From NCBI RefSeq assembly GCF_002217395.1, contig NZ_MUHD01000021.1, positions 62,001 through 126,000 on the forward strand: DNA of 64,000 nt, given 5' to 3'. A program made the translations under genes and the position numbers. Shown one piece after another: positions 15,741-25,007 of the stretch. Numbering within the stretch: position 1 is the first letter of the stretch; each line of letters opens with the position of its first letter. Source of the DNA: Flavobacterium plurextorum (lineage in GTDB: Bacteria; Bacteroidota; Bacteroidia; Flavobacteriales; Flavobacteriaceae). Below the pieces are notes generated by a model. That model was not told the origin of the DNA. It ran no database searches and saw nothing but the letters and a program-made list of their open reading frames with translations.

Positions 15741-16623
15741 TCCAGTTTTACTTCATCCAACAGTTGATGGTTTAAATATTAAGCCAGACGGCATTTATGT
15801 AGATGTAACGTTTGGAGGCGGCGGTCATTCAAAAGAAATTTTGAAAAGATTGGGGCCAAACGGAAAATTATTTGCTTTTGATCAGGATGAGGATGCGCTT
15901 GCAAATGCATTGCCAGACGAAAGGTTTACCTTGATTAATGAGAACTTTAGATTTATAAAAAGATTTCTTCGTTTTCATGGTGTTAAAGGAGTAGATGGAA
16001 TCTTGGCAGATTTAGGAGTTTCATCGCATCAATTTGATGTTCCAGAGAGAGGTTTTTCAACCAGATTTGATGCCGAACTAGATATGCGGATGAGTCAAAA
16101 AAATGATTTAAATGCTTATCGAGTGGTTAACGAATATGAAGAACAGGATTTACGTCGTGTTTTTTTTGATTATGGGGAGTTGAAAAACGCGCCAGTTTTA
16201 GCAAGAACGATTGTTGAGGCGAGACAAGATTACCCAATCAAGACAACTGATGAATTAAAAGAGGTTCTTGCGAGGTATTTGCCGGAAAGAGTTAAGAATA
16301 AAATATTAGCTCAGATTTATCAAGCGATTCGTATTGAGGTAAATCAAGAAATGGATGTTTTGAAAGAGTTTATTGAGCAGTCTTTAGAAATTTTGAAACC
16401 AGGCGGGAGATTTTCAGTAATCTCATACCATTCATTAGAAGACAGGCTGGTAAAAAGATTCATCAAAAACGGAATGTTTGAAGGAGAACCAGAACGTGAT
16501 TTTTACGGGAATTTTTCAGTACCGTTTAAAACTATCGGAAAATTGATTGTTCCTGATGATGCTGAAATTAAAATCAATAATAGAGCAAGAAGTGCGAAAT
16601 TAAGGATTGCTGAAAAGATATAA
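15715..16623 (+). CDS. rsmH: 16S rRNA (cytosine-1402-N4)-methyltransferase RsmH
   Basis: Methylates N4 of C1402 in 16S rRNA with SAM. The SAM-binding motif VDVTFGGGGHSKEIL is at about residues 29-43, and ADLGVSSHQFD and GRFSVISYHSLEDRLVK are intact. Length 302 is normal. A second in-frame ATG at 15727 (MEYHNPVLL) is equally plausible and closer to the family consensus start. It overlaps the end of mraZ and is followed by ftsL after 16 bases. Confidence 0.94.
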   Translation: MTTTMEYHNPVLLHPTVDGLNIKPDGIYVDVTFGGGGHSKEILKRLGPNGKLFAFDQDEDALANALPDERFTLINENFRFIKRFLRFHGVKGVDGILADLGVSSHQFDVPERGFSTRFDAELDMRMSQKNDLNAYRVVNEYEEQDLRRVFFDYGELKNAPVLARTIVEARQDYPIKTTDELKEVLARYLPERVKNKILAQIYQAIRIEVNQEMDVLKEFIEQSLEILKPGGRFSVISYHSLEDRLVKRFIKNGMFEGEPERDFYGNFSVPFKTIGKLIVPDDAEIKINNRARSAKLRIAEKI

Positions 16624-16639
16624 TATATATAGGTAGAAA

Positions 16640-16987
16640 ATGAAGAGTGGAGTATTTGGAATATTAAAAGCAAGATTTCTGCTAAATGATGATGCGGTAA
16701 AGAATTGGCGATTCATTGTTTTTATAATTCTGCTGGCAATTTTGATGATTGCAAATACACAGCGTTATGAGCAAAAGGTTTTTGAAATTGCAAAATTAAA
16801 TAACGAAGTAAAAGAACTAAGATCTGAATTTGTTGATCGACGTTCAGAATTGATGAAGTTAAAAATGGAGTCAACAATATCGGACAAGATGCTCGAAAAG
16901 CAAATTTTTCCATCGACAGTTCCTCCAGTCAAAATAGAAGTTAAAAAAGAAGAAGAAAAAAGTTTCTTTAAAAGAATATGGCAGTAG
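16640..16987 (+). CDS. ftsL: FtsL-like division protein
   Basis: A 115-residue bitopic protein with a short cytoplasmic N-terminus, one membrane helix at ~24-40 (FIVFIILLAILMIANTQ) and a periplasmic leucine-zipper-like coil (VFEIAKLNNEVKELRSEF). Size, topology and position between rsmH and the class B PBP identify it as the FtsL-type protein, although sequence conservation in this family is low. It overlaps ftsI by 10 bases. Confidence 0.85.
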   Translation: MKSGVFGILKARFLLNDDAVKNWRFIVFIILLAILMIANTQRYEQKVFEIAKLNNEVKELRSEFVDRRSELMKLKMESTISDKMLEKQIFPSTVPPVKIEVKKEEEKSFFKRIWQ

Positions 16988-18984
16988 ACGATAAACATAT
17001 ATCCTACAGAATTTACCTCGTAGCAGTTTTCATCTTTTTGATGGCAATTGCTATTGTTGTTAAATTAACCAATATTCAATGGGTTGAAGGAGATTATTAC
17101 CGAAAATTAGCAAAACAGCGTACCGTTAGAAATTTTGTAATTCCGGCAAACAAAGGAAATATTTACTCTGCTGATGGAAGTTTATTAGCGACATCAATTC
17201 CGAATTATGAGATTCGTTTTGATGCTAAAGCTCCAAAAACAGAAACTTTTGAGAAGCATGTAAAAGCATTATCTGATTCTCTTGTAACGGTTTTAGGAAA
17301 ATCTGGAAGTTATTTTGAGAAAGAATTACGAAAAGCCAGAGCAAATAAAAATCGTTATTATTTGATTGCTAGAAACTTAAGTTATACTGAATATGTAAAA
17401 ATAAAAGGTTTTCCATTATTCAACTTAGGAGCTTTCAAAGGAGGGATTATTGTTGAGCAAGAAACAGTTAGGAAACATCCGATAGGAAAAATTGCCGAGA
17501 GAACAATTGGATACGATAGAATTGATCCAGCAACAGGAGTTGAAGTTGGAAAAGGAATTGAGTGGGCTTTTAAGAATTATTTGAACGGAAAAGACGGGAA
17601 AATCTTAAAGCAAAAAATCGCAAAAGGACAATGGAAGCCAATTCGTGATTTGAACGAAGTTGATCCTATTGATGGTTATGATGTTATTTCGACAATCGAC
17701 GTTTTTATTCAGGATATTGCACACCATGCTTTATTAAAACAATTAGAAGACTACGAAGCAGATCATGGTTGTGTAGTGGTAATGGAAACAGAAACGGGAC
17801 ATGTGAAAGCAATTTCGAACCTAGGAAGAGCTGAAGATGGATCGTATTATGAAACTACAAATTACGCAATTGCAGAATCTCATGAGCCTGGTTCTACTTT
17901 TAAGCTAGTAGATTTAATGGCTGTTTTAGAAGATAAAGTGGCTGATACAAGTACAGTTTATGACAGTCGAGGTGGTGAAATTAGATATTACGGACGTGCT
18001 GTTCGTGATTCACATAAAGGCGGTTATGGAAAAGTTACATTAGCAAGAGGATTCGAGCTTTCTTCAAATACTGTAATGGTACAGGCAGTTTATGAGAATT
18101 ACAAAAATAACCCCTCTAAGTTTGTAAATCATATTAATAGTTATGGGTTAAACAAGACATTAGGGTTGCATTTTCAAGGAGAAGGAAGACCGTATATTCC
18201 GCAGCCTGGAGATAAACATTGGTCAGGAACTACGCTTCCGTGGATGGCCTTTGGGTATAATGTTTCGGTTACGCCAATGCAGACTTTAGCCTTGTATAAT
18301 GCCGTTGCAAATAATGGTGTAATGGTAAAACCACAATTTGTATCGGAAATTAAGGAATGGAATAAAACAATTAAAAAGTTTGATACAGAAGTAATTAATC
18401 CGAAGGTTTGTTCGCCAGAGACGCTTAAAAAAGTGAAAGCAGTTTTAGCGAATGTGGTAAAAAAAGGAACGGGTTCTAAATTGTATTCAAAAGATTTTTC
18501 GATGGCAGGAAAAACAGGAACTGCTATGGTGAATTATGGTAATGCAGGAAGAGAAGGAATGTATTATGCGTCCTCTTTCGTTGGATATTTTCCAGCAGAT
18601 CATCCAAAATATTCGTGTATTGTAGTGGTTCATAAACCAAATACATCTAGAAATAATTATTACGGTGCAGACGTTGCAGGACCGGTTTTTAAAAGAATCG
18701 CTCAAAAAATATTTACAGACGCACCATCCACAAATAAAATTAAACAGCTTGATTCTAAAATTGCGAAGCAGGAAAGCAGTTACGATAAATATGATGTAGA
18801 ATCTAATAAAAAATCGAAACAAATTCCTGATTTAAAAGGAATGCCGGGAATGGATGCAATTGCTTTACTTGAGAACTTAGGTTTAAAAGTGAAAGTAACA
18901 GGAGTAGGAAAAGTTAAGAATCAATCGATTCAAGCGGGACAAAATATTAGTAGAAACTCAATTATAGTATTAGAATTATCGTGA
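16978..18984 (+). CDS. ftsI: Division-specific class B penicillin-binding protein with PASTA domain
   Basis: Septal peptidoglycan transpeptidase, partner of FtsW. One N-terminal membrane helix (~11-30) is followed by a pedestal domain and a transpeptidase domain. The latter has all three catalytic motifs: SxxK as STFK (Ser306), SxN as SSN (362-364) and KTG (512-514). A single C-terminal PASTA domain (~615-668, PDLKGMPGMDAIALLENLGL) is present. Length 668 is normal for Bacteroidetes FtsI. The start overlaps ftsL and the end overlaps murE by 4 bases. Confidence 0.94.
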   Translation: MAVDDKHISYRIYLVAVFIFLMAIAIVVKLTNIQWVEGDYYRKLAKQRTVRNFVIPANKGNIYSADGSLLATSIPNYEIRFDAKAPKTETFEKHVKALSDSLVTVLGKSGSYFEKELRKARANKNRYYLIARNLSYTEYVKIKGFPLFNLGAFKGGIIVEQETVRKHPIGKIAERTIGYDRIDPATGVEVGKGIEWAFKNYLNGKDGKILKQKIAKGQWKPIRDLNEVDPIDGYDVISTIDVFIQDIAHHALLKQLEDYEADHGCVVVMETETGHVKAISNLGRAEDGSYYETTNYAIAESHEPGSTFKLVDLMAVLEDKVADTSTVYDSRGGEIRYYGRAVRDSHKGGYGKVTLARGFELSSNTVMVQAVYENYKNNPSKFVNHINSYGLNKTLGLHFQGEGRPYIPQPGDKHWSGTTLPWMAFGYNVSVTPMQTLALYNAVANNGVMVKPQFVSEIKEWNKTIKKFDTEVINPKVCSPETLKKVKAVLANVVKKGTGSKLYSKDFSMAGKTGTAMVNYGNAGREGMYYASSFVGYFPADHPKYSCIVVVHKPNTSRNNYYGADVAGPVFKRIAQKIFTDAPSTNKIKQLDSKIAKQESSYDKYDVESNKKSKQIPDLKGMPGMDAIALLENLGLKVKVTGVGKVKNQSIQAGQNISRNSIIVLELS

Positions 18985-20444
18985 AAATACTAAAAGACAT
19001 ATTATACAAAGCGGCGATTGAATCTGTTATAGGTTCAACAGAAACAGCTATTCATAAAATTGAATTTGATTCGCGTAAAGTTGAAGCAAACGATGTTTTT
19101 GTGGCAATACGAGGAACACTTTCAGATGGCCATGATTATATTAATAAAGCTATTGAGTTAGGTGCTGCAGCAGTTATTTGTGATACACTCCCTGAGACAA
19201 TTCAAAAAGGAATTACGTATGTTCAGGTAAAAGACACCAATACGGCTTTAGCTTTTATGGCGGCGAATTATTTCGAAGATCCGTCAGCAAAATTAAAATT
19301 GGTTGGAGTAACGGGAACAAATGGTAAAACTACAATTGCCTCATTATTGTTTCAGTTGTTTCAAAAAGCAGGTTTTAAAGTTGGTTTATTGTCAACTGTA
19401 AAAATCATGGTGGATGAAACTGAGTATCCTGCAACGCATACAACGCCAGATTCAATTACAATCAATCATTATTTAAATGAGATGATTGAAGCTGGAGTAA
19501 CGCATTGCTTTATGGAAGTAAGTTCACACGGAATTCATCAAAAACGTACAGAAGCATTGCATTTTGTAGGTGGAATTTTTACGAATCTTTCACACGACCA
19601 TTTAGATTATCATCCAACTTTTGCTGAATACAGAGATGTGAAAAAATCATTTTTTGATTCTCTGCCAAAAACAGCTTTCGCTTTATCGAATATCGATGAT
19701 AAAAATGGAACTGTAATGCTGCAAAATACGGTTGCAAGAAAATTTACGTATGCTTTAAAAACATATGCAGATTTTAAAGCGACAATATTAGAAAGTCAAT
19801 TATCAGGTTTATTGTTAAAAGTAAATGACAATGAAGTTTGGGTAAAACTAATTGGAACTTTTAATGCATACAATGTTTTAGCTATTTACGGGACTGCTGT
19901 AGAATTGGGTATGGATAGTCTTGAAGCGTTGCGCTTATTGTCTGATTTAGAAAGTGTTTCAGGTCGTTTTCAATATATTGTTACAGATTCTAAAATCACA
20001 GCAATTGTCGATTATGCACACACACCTGATGCTTTAGAAAATGTTCTAAAAACAATTGAAGACATCCGTACTAAAAACGAGCAATTGATTACAGTTGTGG
20101 GCTGCGGCGGAAATAGAGATAAGACAAAAAGACCAATTATGGCAAAAATTGCAACAGATCTTAGTGACAAAGCAATTTTAACCTCAGATAATCCTAGAAA
20201 CGAAGATCCTGAAGTGATCTTGGATGAAATGGAAAAAGGAGTGGAAGCGCATAATTACAAAAAAATACTAAGAATTACTGATAGAAAACAAGCAATAAAA
20301 ACGGCTTGTCAATTGGCTCAGCCCAATGATATTATCCTAATTGCAGGAAAAGGTCATGAAACTTATCAGGAAATAAACGGAGTTCGTCATCATTTTGATG
20401 ATATGGAAACTGTAAAAGAAATTTTAGATCAACTAGCAAAGTAA
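18981..20444 (+). CDS. murE: UDP-MurNAc-L-Ala-D-Glu:meso-diaminopimelate ligase MurE
   Basis: Adds the third stem-peptide residue during peptidoglycan precursor synthesis. The ATP motif VTGTNGKTTIAS is at ~111-122, and the middle-domain HDHLDYH motif is present. The C-terminal DNPRNEDP motif indicates meso-diaminopimelate rather than lysine. It starts with GTG at 18981, inside the last codons of ftsI. Length 487 is standard. A 99-base spacer rich in ACGAAT/TTAA words separates it from mraY. Confidence 0.95.
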   Translation: MKILKDILYKAAIESVIGSTETAIHKIEFDSRKVEANDVFVAIRGTLSDGHDYINKAIELGAAAVICDTLPETIQKGITYVQVKDTNTALAFMAANYFEDPSAKLKLVGVTGTNGKTTIASLLFQLFQKAGFKVGLLSTVKIMVDETEYPATHTTPDSITINHYLNEMIEAGVTHCFMEVSSHGIHQKRTEALHFVGGIFTNLSHDHLDYHPTFAEYRDVKKSFFDSLPKTAFALSNIDDKNGTVMLQNTVARKFTYALKTYADFKATILESQLSGLLLKVNDNEVWVKLIGTFNAYNVLAIYGTAVELGMDSLEALRLLSDLESVSGRFQYIVTDSKITAIVDYAHTPDALENVLKTIEDIRTKNEQLITVVGCGGNRDKTKRPIMAKIATDLSDKAILTSDNPRNEDPEVILDEMEKGVEAHNYKKILRITDRKQAIKTACQLAQPNDIILIAGKGHETYQEINGVRHHFDDMETVKEILDQLAK

Positions 20445-20543
20445 AGTTTAAACGGTTAATTGGTTATTCGTTTAATGGAGTAATTATTAAATGAGCAATT
20501 AACGAATCAACAAACCAACGATTAAACAAATAAACCACGATAT

Positions 20544-21776
20544 ATGTTATATTATTTATTTGAATATTTTGACAAAACACTGGATTGGCCAGGAACAGGA
20601 GTTTTTCAGTACATCACTTTTAGATCAGCTTTGGCTTTTATGCTTTCGCTGCTTTTATCAACGATTTACGGAAAGAGAATTATTAACTTCTTGCGTAACC
20701 AGCAAGTAGGAGAAACGGTTCGTGAGCTTGGTCTTGCTGGACAAAATGAAAAAGCAGGAACGCCTACAATGGGAGGTTTGATTATCATTTTTGCAACCTT
20801 AGTTCCGGTTTTGTTATTTGCAAGACTGCACAACATTTACATTGTATTGCTTATTGTAACTACATTGTGGATGGGTACAATTGGTTTTGTTGACGATTAT
20901 ATCAAAATATTTAAAAAAGATAAACAAGGGCTTAAAGGTATTTTCAAAGTTATCGGACAAGTTGGTCTCGGTATTATAGTAGGTGCGGTTCTTTATTTTA
21001 ACCCAGCGGTTACCGTTAGAACGGATACTGGAAGAGCAGATATCTTTAAGGTAAATGCAAGCACCGCTGTGGTATTACCAGCTCCTGCTGAAGAAAAATC
21101 TACTGCAACAACAATTCCGTTTGTAAAAAATAATGAATTTGATTACGCTGAAGTTTTATCATTTTTAGGAGATGGATATGAAAAATGGGCTTGGTTAGTA
21201 TTTATCCCTGTAGTAATTTTTATTATCACGGCAGTTTCTAATGGAGCTAATTTAACAGATGGAATAGATGGTCTTGCGGCCGGAACCTCGGCGATCTCAG
21301 TCCTCGCACTCGGAATTTTTACGTTCGTTTCAGGTAATATTATTTTCTCCAATTATTTGAATATAATGTATATACCCAACTCGGGAGAAATGACCGTCTT
21401 TATCTCTGCTTTTGTTGGGGCACTGATTGGTTTTCTGTGGTACAACTCCTATCCGGCATCTGTTTTTATGGGAGACACTGGAAGTTTAACTATTGGAGGG
21501 ATCATTGCAGTTTTAGCAATTGCAGTTCGTAAAGAAATATTAATCGTTTTGTTCTGTGGAATTTTCCTAGCAGAAAGTGCTTCGGTAATTATTCAGGTAG
21601 CTTATTTTAAATATACAAAAAGACGTTTTGGAGAAGGTCGAAGAATTTTCCTGATGTCGCCATTGCATCATCACTATCAGAAAAAAGGATACCACGAAAG
21701 TAAAATCGTTACAAGATTCTGGATTGTTGCAATTATGTTAGCCATATTATCAATCATTACGTTGAAACTTCGATAA
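20544..21776 (+). CDS. mraY: Phospho-MurNAc-pentapeptide translocase MraY
   Basis: Forms lipid I by transferring phospho-MurNAc-pentapeptide to undecaprenyl phosphate. It is a polytopic inner-membrane enzyme with the family motifs [27 protein letters not shown] and FMGDTGSL, and the C-terminal [10 protein letters not shown]. Length is 410 residues because of an insert of about 50 residues (~155-210, rich in Ala/Thr/Glu) between transmembrane segments. This insert is absent from the E. coli enzyme but common in Bacteroidetes. Confidence 0.95.
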   Translation: MLYYLFEYFDKTLDWPGTGVFQYITFRSALAFMLSLLLSTIYGKRIINFLRNQQVGETVRELGLAGQNEKAGTPTMGGLIIIFATLVPVLLFARLHNIYIVLLIVTTLWMGTIGFVDDYIKIFKKDKQGLKGIFKVIGQVGLGIIVGAVLYFNPAVTVRTDTGRADIFKVNASTAVVLPAPAEEKSTATTIPFVKNNEFDYAEVLSFLGDGYEKWAWLVFIPVVIFIITAVSNGANLTDGIDGLAAGTSAISVLALGIFTFVSGNIIFSNYLNIMYIPNSGEMTVFISAFVGALIGFLWYNSYPASVFMGDTGSLTIGGIIAVLAIAVRKEILIVLFCGIFLAESASVIIQVAYFKYTKRRFGEGRRIFLMSPLHHHYQKKGYHESKIVTRFWIVAIMLAILSIITLKLR

Positions 21777-21780
21777 AGTT

Positions 21781-21806
21781 CAATTAAAAATTGAGAATTA
21801 AAAATT
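21781..21806 (+). repeat. Left arm of 26-base inverted repeat
   Basis: The arm begins CAATTAAAAATTGAG and contains two tandem AATTAAAAATT words. Its exact reverse complement is at 22213-22238. The two arms enclose the four-helix-bundle gene between mraY and murD. Confidence 0.9.
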
Positions 21807-21829
21807 GAAAAAATACACGTTCTTATAAT

Positions 21830-22180
21830 ATGAAGGAAAATGTTATTCAAGATAAATCATTTGATTTCGCAGTTAGAATTGTCAATTTGTACAAGTACTT
21901 GACTGAGAATAAAAAAGAATATGTTTTGAGTAAGCAAGTCTTAAGATCTGGTACTTCAATAGGAGCAAATATTGAAGAATCGATTGGAGGGCGTTCTGAT
22001 AAAGAGTTTTTGTTTAAGCTTGAAATTTCATATAAAGAAGCAAGAGAAACTATTTATTGGCTGAAATTATTAAAAGCAACAGATTATATTTCTGTAAATG
22101 AATTTGACAGTATTCATTTTGAGGCAAATGAGATTTGCAGAATATTAGCGAAAATAATACTAACCTTAAAAGGAAAATAG
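21830..22180 (+). CDS. Four-helix-bundle (S23 / 23S-rRNA intervening-sequence type) protein
   Basis: A 116-residue all-helical protein of the S23 family, first described from intervening sequences in 23S rRNA genes and related to the accessory Avd proteins of diversity-generating retroelements. Family hallmarks are SFDFAVRIVNLYKYL near the start, YVLSKQVLRSGTSIGANIEE (residues ~37-56) and ISYKEARETIYWL. It forms a probable homopentamer with a basic surface, and its function is unknown. It interrupts the dcw order between mraY and murD, is framed by a perfect 26-base inverted repeat, and is absent from the standard cluster, so it looks like a mobile insertion. Confidence 0.9.
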   Translation: MKENVIQDKSFDFAVRIVNLYKYLTENKKEYVLSKQVLRSGTSIGANIEESIGGRSDKEFLFKLEISYKEARETIYWLKLLKATDYISVNEFDSIHFEANEICRILAKIILTLKGK

Positions 22181-22212
22181 AGGGTGATTGAAAGTCAGAT
22201 TAAGTGATTTTT

Positions 22213-22238
22213 AATTTTTAATTCTCAATTTTTAATTG
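22213..22238 (-). repeat. Right arm of 26-base inverted repeat
   Basis: Exact reverse complement of 21781-21806. It ends 8 bases before the murD start, so it may also influence murD translation or carry its promoter. Confidence 0.9.
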
Positions 22239-22246
22239 TAAAAACT

Positions 22247-23578
22247 ATGAGATTAGTTGTACTAGGAGGAGGAGAAAGCGGAGTTGGAACTGCTATCCTC
22301 GGGAAGAAAAAAGGTTACGATGTTTTTGTATCTGATTTCGGAAAGATAAAAGAGAGTTATAAAGAAGTTCTTATCATAAATAAAATTCCTTGGGAAGAAG
22401 AACAGCACACTGAAGATTTGATTCTGAATGCTGATGTGGTAATGAAAAGCCCTGGAATTCCTGAGAAATCTCCGATAGTAAAAAAGCTGATCGCAGCAGG
22501 AATAAAAGTGATTTCGGAAATTGAATTTGCATTTCCATTTACAGAAGCAATGACAGTGGGAATCACGGGAAGTAATGGTAAAACAACAACGACAATGTTG
22601 ACTTATCATTTACTAAAATCGGCTGGACTCAATGTAGGTTTGGGAGGGAATATAGGAAAGAGTTTTGCCTGGCAGGTTGCCGAAAATAAATACGATGCAT
22701 ACGTTCTTGAATTAAGCAGTTTTCAGCTGGACGGTATTATAGATTACAGACCAGATATTGCTATAATTACAAATATAAGCCCGGATCATTTAGATCGATA
22801 TGAATATAAATATGAAAATTATATCAATTCGAAGTTCCGAATAACAATGAACCAGACTGAAAGCGATTATCTCATTTACGATGCAGATGATGAAGCAAGT
22901 GTAGAATGGTTAAAAAACAACAAAACAAAAGCAAAATTAATTCCTTTTTCATTGACTCAGAAATTTGATGAAGGGGCTTCTATAAATAACAACAAAATGG
23001 AAATAAAGATCAACCAAGAAGAGTTTACAATGGAAACAGAACACATTGCGTTAGAAGGAAAACATAACATGAAAAACGCAATGGCAGCAAGCTCCGTAGC
23101 AAAATTGATGCAGATTAGAAATGCAACAATTCGCGAAAGTTTATCTAATTTTCAAGGTGTTGAGCACCGTTTAGAAAAAGTATTAAAAATTCAGAATGTA
23201 CAATATATCAACGATTCAAAAGCAACAAATGTAAATGCTACTTTCTTTGCTTTAGACAGCATGAATGTTCCAACGGTTTGGATTGTCGGCGGCGTTGATA
23301 AAGGAAATGATTACAACGAATTAATGTCATTGGTTCGTGAGAAAGTAAAAGCAATTATTTGTTTAGGAATCGATAATCGTAAAATTATTGATGCTTTTGG
23401 AAACGTTGTTGATATTATGGTTGAAGTAAATAATATGAACGACGCTGTGAAAACAGCACAAAGATTAACAGAAAAAGGTGATGCTGTTTTGTTGTCTCCA
23501 GCTTGCGCAAGTTTCGATTTATTCGAAAATTACGAAGATCGTGGAAAGCAATTTAAACAAGCAGTGCACAACTTGTAG
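22247..23578 (+). CDS. murD: UDP-MurNAc-L-alanine:D-glutamate ligase MurD
   Basis: Adds D-glutamate to UDP-MurNAc-Ala. Visible motifs are an N-terminal Rossmann-like RLVVLGGGESGVGTA, the ATP motif GITGSNGKTTTTM (~105-117), NISPDHLDRY, and the C-terminal NDSKATNVNATFFAL. Length 443 is normal. Start at 22247, just after the right arm of the inverted repeat around the S23 gene, so its transcription may depend on read-through of that insertion. Confidence 0.95.
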   Translation: MRLVVLGGGESGVGTAILGKKKGYDVFVSDFGKIKESYKEVLIINKIPWEEEQHTEDLILNADVVMKSPGIPEKSPIVKKLIAAGIKVISEIEFAFPFTEAMTVGITGSNGKTTTTMLTYHLLKSAGLNVGLGGNIGKSFAWQVAENKYDAYVLELSSFQLDGIIDYRPDIAIITNISPDHLDRYEYKYENYINSKFRITMNQTESDYLIYDADDEASVEWLKNNKTKAKLIPFSLTQKFDEGASINNNKMEIKINQEEFTMETEHIALEGKHNMKNAMAASSVAKLMQIRNATIRESLSNFQGVEHRLEKVLKIQNVQYINDSKATNVNATFFALDSMNVPTVWIVGGVDKGNDYNELMSLVREKVKAIICLGIDNRKIIDAFGNVVDIMVEVNNMNDAVKTAQRLTEKGDAVLLSPACASFDLFENYEDRGKQFKQAVHNL

Positions 23579-23591
23579 AAAATAGTTTAAA

Positions 23592-23650
23592 GTTTCAGTT
23601 CTGATAGCTATCGAAATTGAAACCTGAAACAAAAGAAACTTGAAACAAAA
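23592..23650. repeat. TGAAAC-repeat cluster in the murD-ftsW spacer
   Basis: It contains GTTTCAGTT and AATTGAAAC arms around the palindrome GATAGCTATC. The 15-mer TTGAAACCTGAAACA follows (23617-23631), then the 14-mer AAACTTGAAACAAA (23636-23649). Both words recur next to the YcxB-like gene at 57456-57491, so this is a dispersed repeat family. Confidence 0.75.
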
Positions 23651-23655
23651 CAACA

Positions 23656-24972
23656 ATGAAGGAGTTAGTTAACAAACTAAAAGGAGATAGAGTAATATGG
23701 TCATTCGTGGCTCTGTTGGCGTTGTTTTCATTTATGCCGGTTTTTAGTGCGAGTAGTAATCTAGCATACATAGGTCATGGAACTGGGAATACATTAGGTT
23801 ATTTGGTTAAGCATTTAGCACACGTTTGTATTGGTTTTTTGATTATTTACTGGGTTCATAGAGTGCCATACCATTATTTTAGAGCGATTTCTAAGGTTGC
23901 ACTTCCAGTAGTTTGGTTATTATTATTATACACCTTGTTGAAAGGAACTGTAATTGCGGGAGCAAATGCAAGTCGTTGGATTCAGGTGCCGTTCATTGGA
24001 ATTACATTTCAGACATCAACATTAGCTGCAAGTGTATTGTTTATTTATGTTGCTCGTTATTTGTCAAAAACCAAAGAAGAAAACGAACCGTTTCAAACCT
24101 CATTTATTCAGCTTTGGGTTCCGGTTTTTATCACTTTGGCACTTATATTACCAGCTAACTTTTCGACCACAGCGTTGATTTTTTCGATGGTTATGATGTT
24201 GACATTTATTGGTAAGTATCCATTAAAATATATTGGATTTATCATTGGTTCAGGAATTGCAATGCTGGCTTTTTTCCTTTTGGTGGCAAAAGCATTTCCG
24301 GATTCAAGATTCTTCAGCAGGGTATCAACTTGGGAAAGTCGTATTATGAACTTCACTACTGATAAACCAGATGAAGATGATTATCAAATTGAGAAAGCAA
24401 AAATTGCAATAGCATCAGGAAGATTAGGCGGGTTAGGACCTGGGAAAAGTGTTCAAAAGAACTTTTTGCCGCAATCATCTTCAGATTTTATTTATGCGAT
24501 TGTAGTAGAAGAATATGGTTTGGTAGGAGGAGTTTCGATATTGGTTCTTTATTTATTGTTGTTATTCCGATTTGTGATTGCATCGCATAAAGCCAATACG
24601 TTATTCGGAAAATTAGTCGTCGTCGGTCTCGGATTCCCCATGATATTTCAAGCAATGATTAATATGGCGGTTGCAGTAGAATTATTACCCGTAACAGGAC
24701 AGACGCTTCCGCTGATAAGTTCTGGAGGTAGTTCGATTTGGATGACTTGTTTTTCACTAGGAATTATTATAAGTGTAACCAAGAAAGACGAGGAGATTGC
24801 CGAAGAAATGGAGGAGAAAGAAAGACGAAAAGAAGCACTTCAAAGATTAATTGATAAAGAATTAGCCGAAGAAGATTTAGCTGTTGATGAAAAAGAAGCT
24901 TATGAAGATTCAGAAATGTATTCGATCGAGGATAGTTCAAGAAATCCAATGAATGCAGTTTTAAATAAATAG
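23656..24972 (+). CDS. ftsW: Septal peptidoglycan glycosyltransferase FtsW
   Basis: SEDS-family polymerase that works with FtsI at the septum. It has about ten membrane helices, with the family motifs GANASRWIQVPFIG, FLPQSSSDFIYAIVVEEYG in the large extracytoplasmic loop, and PLISSGGSSIWMTCFSLGII near the end. A cytoplasmic C-terminal tail of ~65 acidic/basic residues extends past the last helix. Length 438. Start at 23656 follows the TGAAAC repeat cluster. Confidence 0.94.
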   Translation: MKELVNKLKGDRVIWSFVALLALFSFMPVFSASSNLAYIGHGTGNTLGYLVKHLAHVCIGFLIIYWVHRVPYHYFRAISKVALPVVWLLLLYTLLKGTVIAGANASRWIQVPFIGITFQTSTLAASVLFIYVARYLSKTKEENEPFQTSFIQLWVPVFITLALILPANFSTTALIFSMVMMLTFIGKYPLKYIGFIIGSGIAMLAFFLLVAKAFPDSRFFSRVSTWESRIMNFTTDKPDEDDYQIEKAKIAIASGRLGGLGPGKSVQKNFLPQSSSDFIYAIVVEEYGLVGGVSILVLYLLLLFRFVIASHKANTLFGKLVVVGLGFPMIFQAMINMAVAVELLPVTGQTLPLISSGGSSIWMTCFSLGIIISVTKKDEEIAEEMEEKERRKEALQRLIDKELAEEDLAVDEKEAYEDSEMYSIEDSSRNPMNAVLNK

Positions 24973-25007
24973 GATAAGATAGTTTATAATAATAGCTATT
25001 AGAAAAT

